7,227 nucleotides of DNA from Burkholderiales bacterium (GTDB taxonomy: Bacteria > Pseudomonadota > Gammaproteobacteria > Burkholderiales > Burkholderiaceae), in NCBI GenBank assembly GCA_947371645.1, contig CANBQJ010000185.1:1-7227 (forward strand), written 5' to 3'. The notes under the pieces were generated by a model that saw only the letters and a list, made by a program, of their open reading frames with translations, had not been told where the DNA came from and ran no database searches. The translations under genes were made by a program, and so were the position numbers. Positions within the stretch are counted from its first letter, which is position 1. Every line of letters starts with the position of its first letter. Positions 6,454-7,227 of the stretch are shown here, one piece after another.

Positions 6454-6707
6454 AAAACACATTGATGCTCATGCTGATCGGCATTTTGCTCTGGGCGATC
6501 CCCACGCGCTCCATGGGCTTTCGAGATGCGTTCAAGCAGGCGCCGGAGAGCAGCCTGAGCGCGCCGTCCCAGCCGTCTGCCCTGCAACCGGAAAAGACTG
6601 GCGTGAGCTGGTCAGACGCCGACACATCCAGCCACCGCAGTGCAGGCGAAGTGCTGTGGATCGGGGTGATCGCCGTGTGCTTCCTGGCCCTGCGCCGGCT
6701 GCGTTGA
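6450..6707 (+). CDS. Small bitopic or secreted protein of unknown function
   Basis: An 85-residue protein that I do not recognise. It begins MKNTLMLMLIGILLWAIP (1-18), a short positive start with a hydrophobic core, which reads as a signal peptide or membrane anchor; a cut after SMG (21-23) is plausible. Residues 24-66 are hydrophilic and rich in Ser, Pro and Gln. Residues 67-80 form a second hydrophobic stretch (EVLWIGVIAVCFLA), followed by the basic end LRRLR (81-85). A hydrophobic helix closing in arginines recalls the sorting tails of exosortase or rhombosortase substrates, but there is no PEP or Gly-Gly signature before it, so this is only a resemblance. It starts in an ATGA overlap with the polymerase stop, has an AAGG ribosome site, and ends 2 nt before the next glycosyltransferase, so its placement is operonic. 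That placement is better support for a real gene than the sequence alone. Confidence 0.7.
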   Translation: MKNTLMLMLIGILLWAIPTRSMGFRDAFKQAPESSLSAPSQPSALQPEKTGVSWSDADTSSHRSAGEVLWIGVIAVCFLALRRLR

Positions 6708-6709
6708 CC

Positions 6710-7227
6710 ATGGCCACCGCCACGCATGAACCCGTGCACACCCTGCTGCTGTTGAACTCCTTGTGCGTCGGCGGCGCTGAAAAGCAAGTGGCCTCGCTCT
6801 TCAACCGGCTTGGGGGGAGCAAGCACGTTGTGCACCTGCTTTGCATCAAGGACGACCCCAGCCTGATGCCCCAGATCGACGACGCCTGCCAGGCCAACGT
6901 GTTGCCCACGCTGGGCGTGCAACATGGGGTGGAGTGGGCGGCCGTGCGCCAACTGGTTGCGCACATTCAAGCGCTCGACATCGAGGTGCTGGTGTGCACC
7001 AACCTCTATGCCCTGCTCTACGGCTGGCTGGCGCAGCAACTGTGCCGTCGCCCGCTGCACCTGGTCGAAGTCTTTCACAGCACCGGCCTCGTATCCCGCA
7101 AAGACCGTGTGGCCATGGTCCTGTACCGCAGGCTCTTGCGGGTCACCGATTTGCTGGTCTACGTCTGCCATGGCCAGGCCAGGCACTGGCGTGAGTGGGG
7201 CTTGAAGGCCAGGCAGGACACGGTCAT
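6710..7227 (+). CDS. GT4-family glycosyltransferase, N-terminal part (3' truncated)
   Basis: The frame opens at the ATG at 6710, 2 nt after the preceding stop, and stays open to the window end: 172 complete codons plus two bases. The N-terminus has a strand HTLLLLNSL (10-18) followed by CVGGAEKQVASLFNRL (19-34). The GGAEKQ loop is typical of the first domain of GT4 glycosyltransferases. After it come alternating strands and helices of a Rossmann-like domain, for example VVHLLCIKDD (40-49), IEVLVCTNLYALLYGWLAQQ (91-110), LHLVEVFHSTG (116-126) and TDLLVYVCHGQARHWREWG (146-164). The donor-binding domain lies beyond the window, so its catalytic motif and sugar cannot be judged. It differs from the two other glycosyltransferases here and looks like a separate GT4 subgroup. 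No Shine-Dalgarno sequence is visible before the ATG, so reinitiation after the short upstream gene is likely. Confidence 0.87.
   Translation, partial: MATATHEPVHTLLLLNSLCVGGAEKQVASLFNRLGGSKHVVHLLCIKDDPSLMPQIDDACQANVLPTLGVQHGVEWAAVRQLVAHIQALDIEVLVCTNLYALLYGWLAQQLCRRPLHLVEVFHSTGLVSRKDRVAMVLYRRLLRVTDLLVYVCHGQARHWREWGLKARQDTV

Noticed and set aside
6630..6707. PEP-CTERM sorting signal at the end of the 85-residue protein
   Set aside because: The helix plus arginines is present, but the Pro-Glu-Pro signature before it is absent, so I did not annotate it as such and kept only the resemblance as a finding.
6437..7186. 249-codon minus-strand open frame at the window end
   Set aside because: It is antisense to the small protein and to a GT4 gene that shows the GGAEKQ motif. 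Its composition is shadow-like.

Overview
The window is a compact, single-strand segment of an exopolysaccharide (EPS) or capsule biosynthesis cluster. It carries eight genes, all on the + strand, and the first and last are cut by the window edges. GC content is high and codons are strongly G/C-ending throughout. The protein types (an EpsG-like end of a bacterial tyrosine kinase, Wzx, Wzy, GT4 glycosyltransferases and a polysaccharide deacetylase) fit a Burkholderiales-type betaproteobacterium with a Methylobacillus-like eps cluster. The taxonomic guess is inference from style and gene content, not from a marker gene.

Layout: 1-260 is the C-terminus of an EpsG/Wzc-type chain-length kinase ATPase. 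280-1479 is a GT4 glycosyltransferase. 1483-2517 is a divergent CE4-type polysaccharide deacetylase. 2496-3644 is a second GT4 enzyme, clearly paralogous to the first. 3641-4963 is a WzxE-like O-antigen/EPS repeat-unit flippase. 4960-6453 is a Wzy/O-antigen-ligase-superfamily polymerase. 6450-6707 is an 85-residue unrecognised protein with hydrophobic segments at both ends. 6710-7227 is the N-terminal part of a third GT4 enzyme that runs off the window.

The genes are almost certainly one transcript. No intergenic gap exceeds 19 nt, three consecutive junctions are 4-nt ATGA stop/start overlaps, and one junction is a 22-nt overlap. No promoter, terminator, RNA gene, mobile element, CRISPR array or obvious repeat was seen.

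How they would work together (family knowledge plus inference): the glycosyltransferases build a lipid-linked repeat unit at the inner face of the inner membrane. Wzx flips it, and Wzy polymerises it in the periplasm. The kinase, with its membrane partner outside the window, controls chain length and export. The deacetylase probably removes acyl groups from sugar residues. The initiating sugar-phosphate transferase, the outer-membrane export pore and the membrane chain-length partner are not in this window. The parts most worth a second look are the 85-residue protein and the paired variant GT4 enzymes that bracket the deacetylase.
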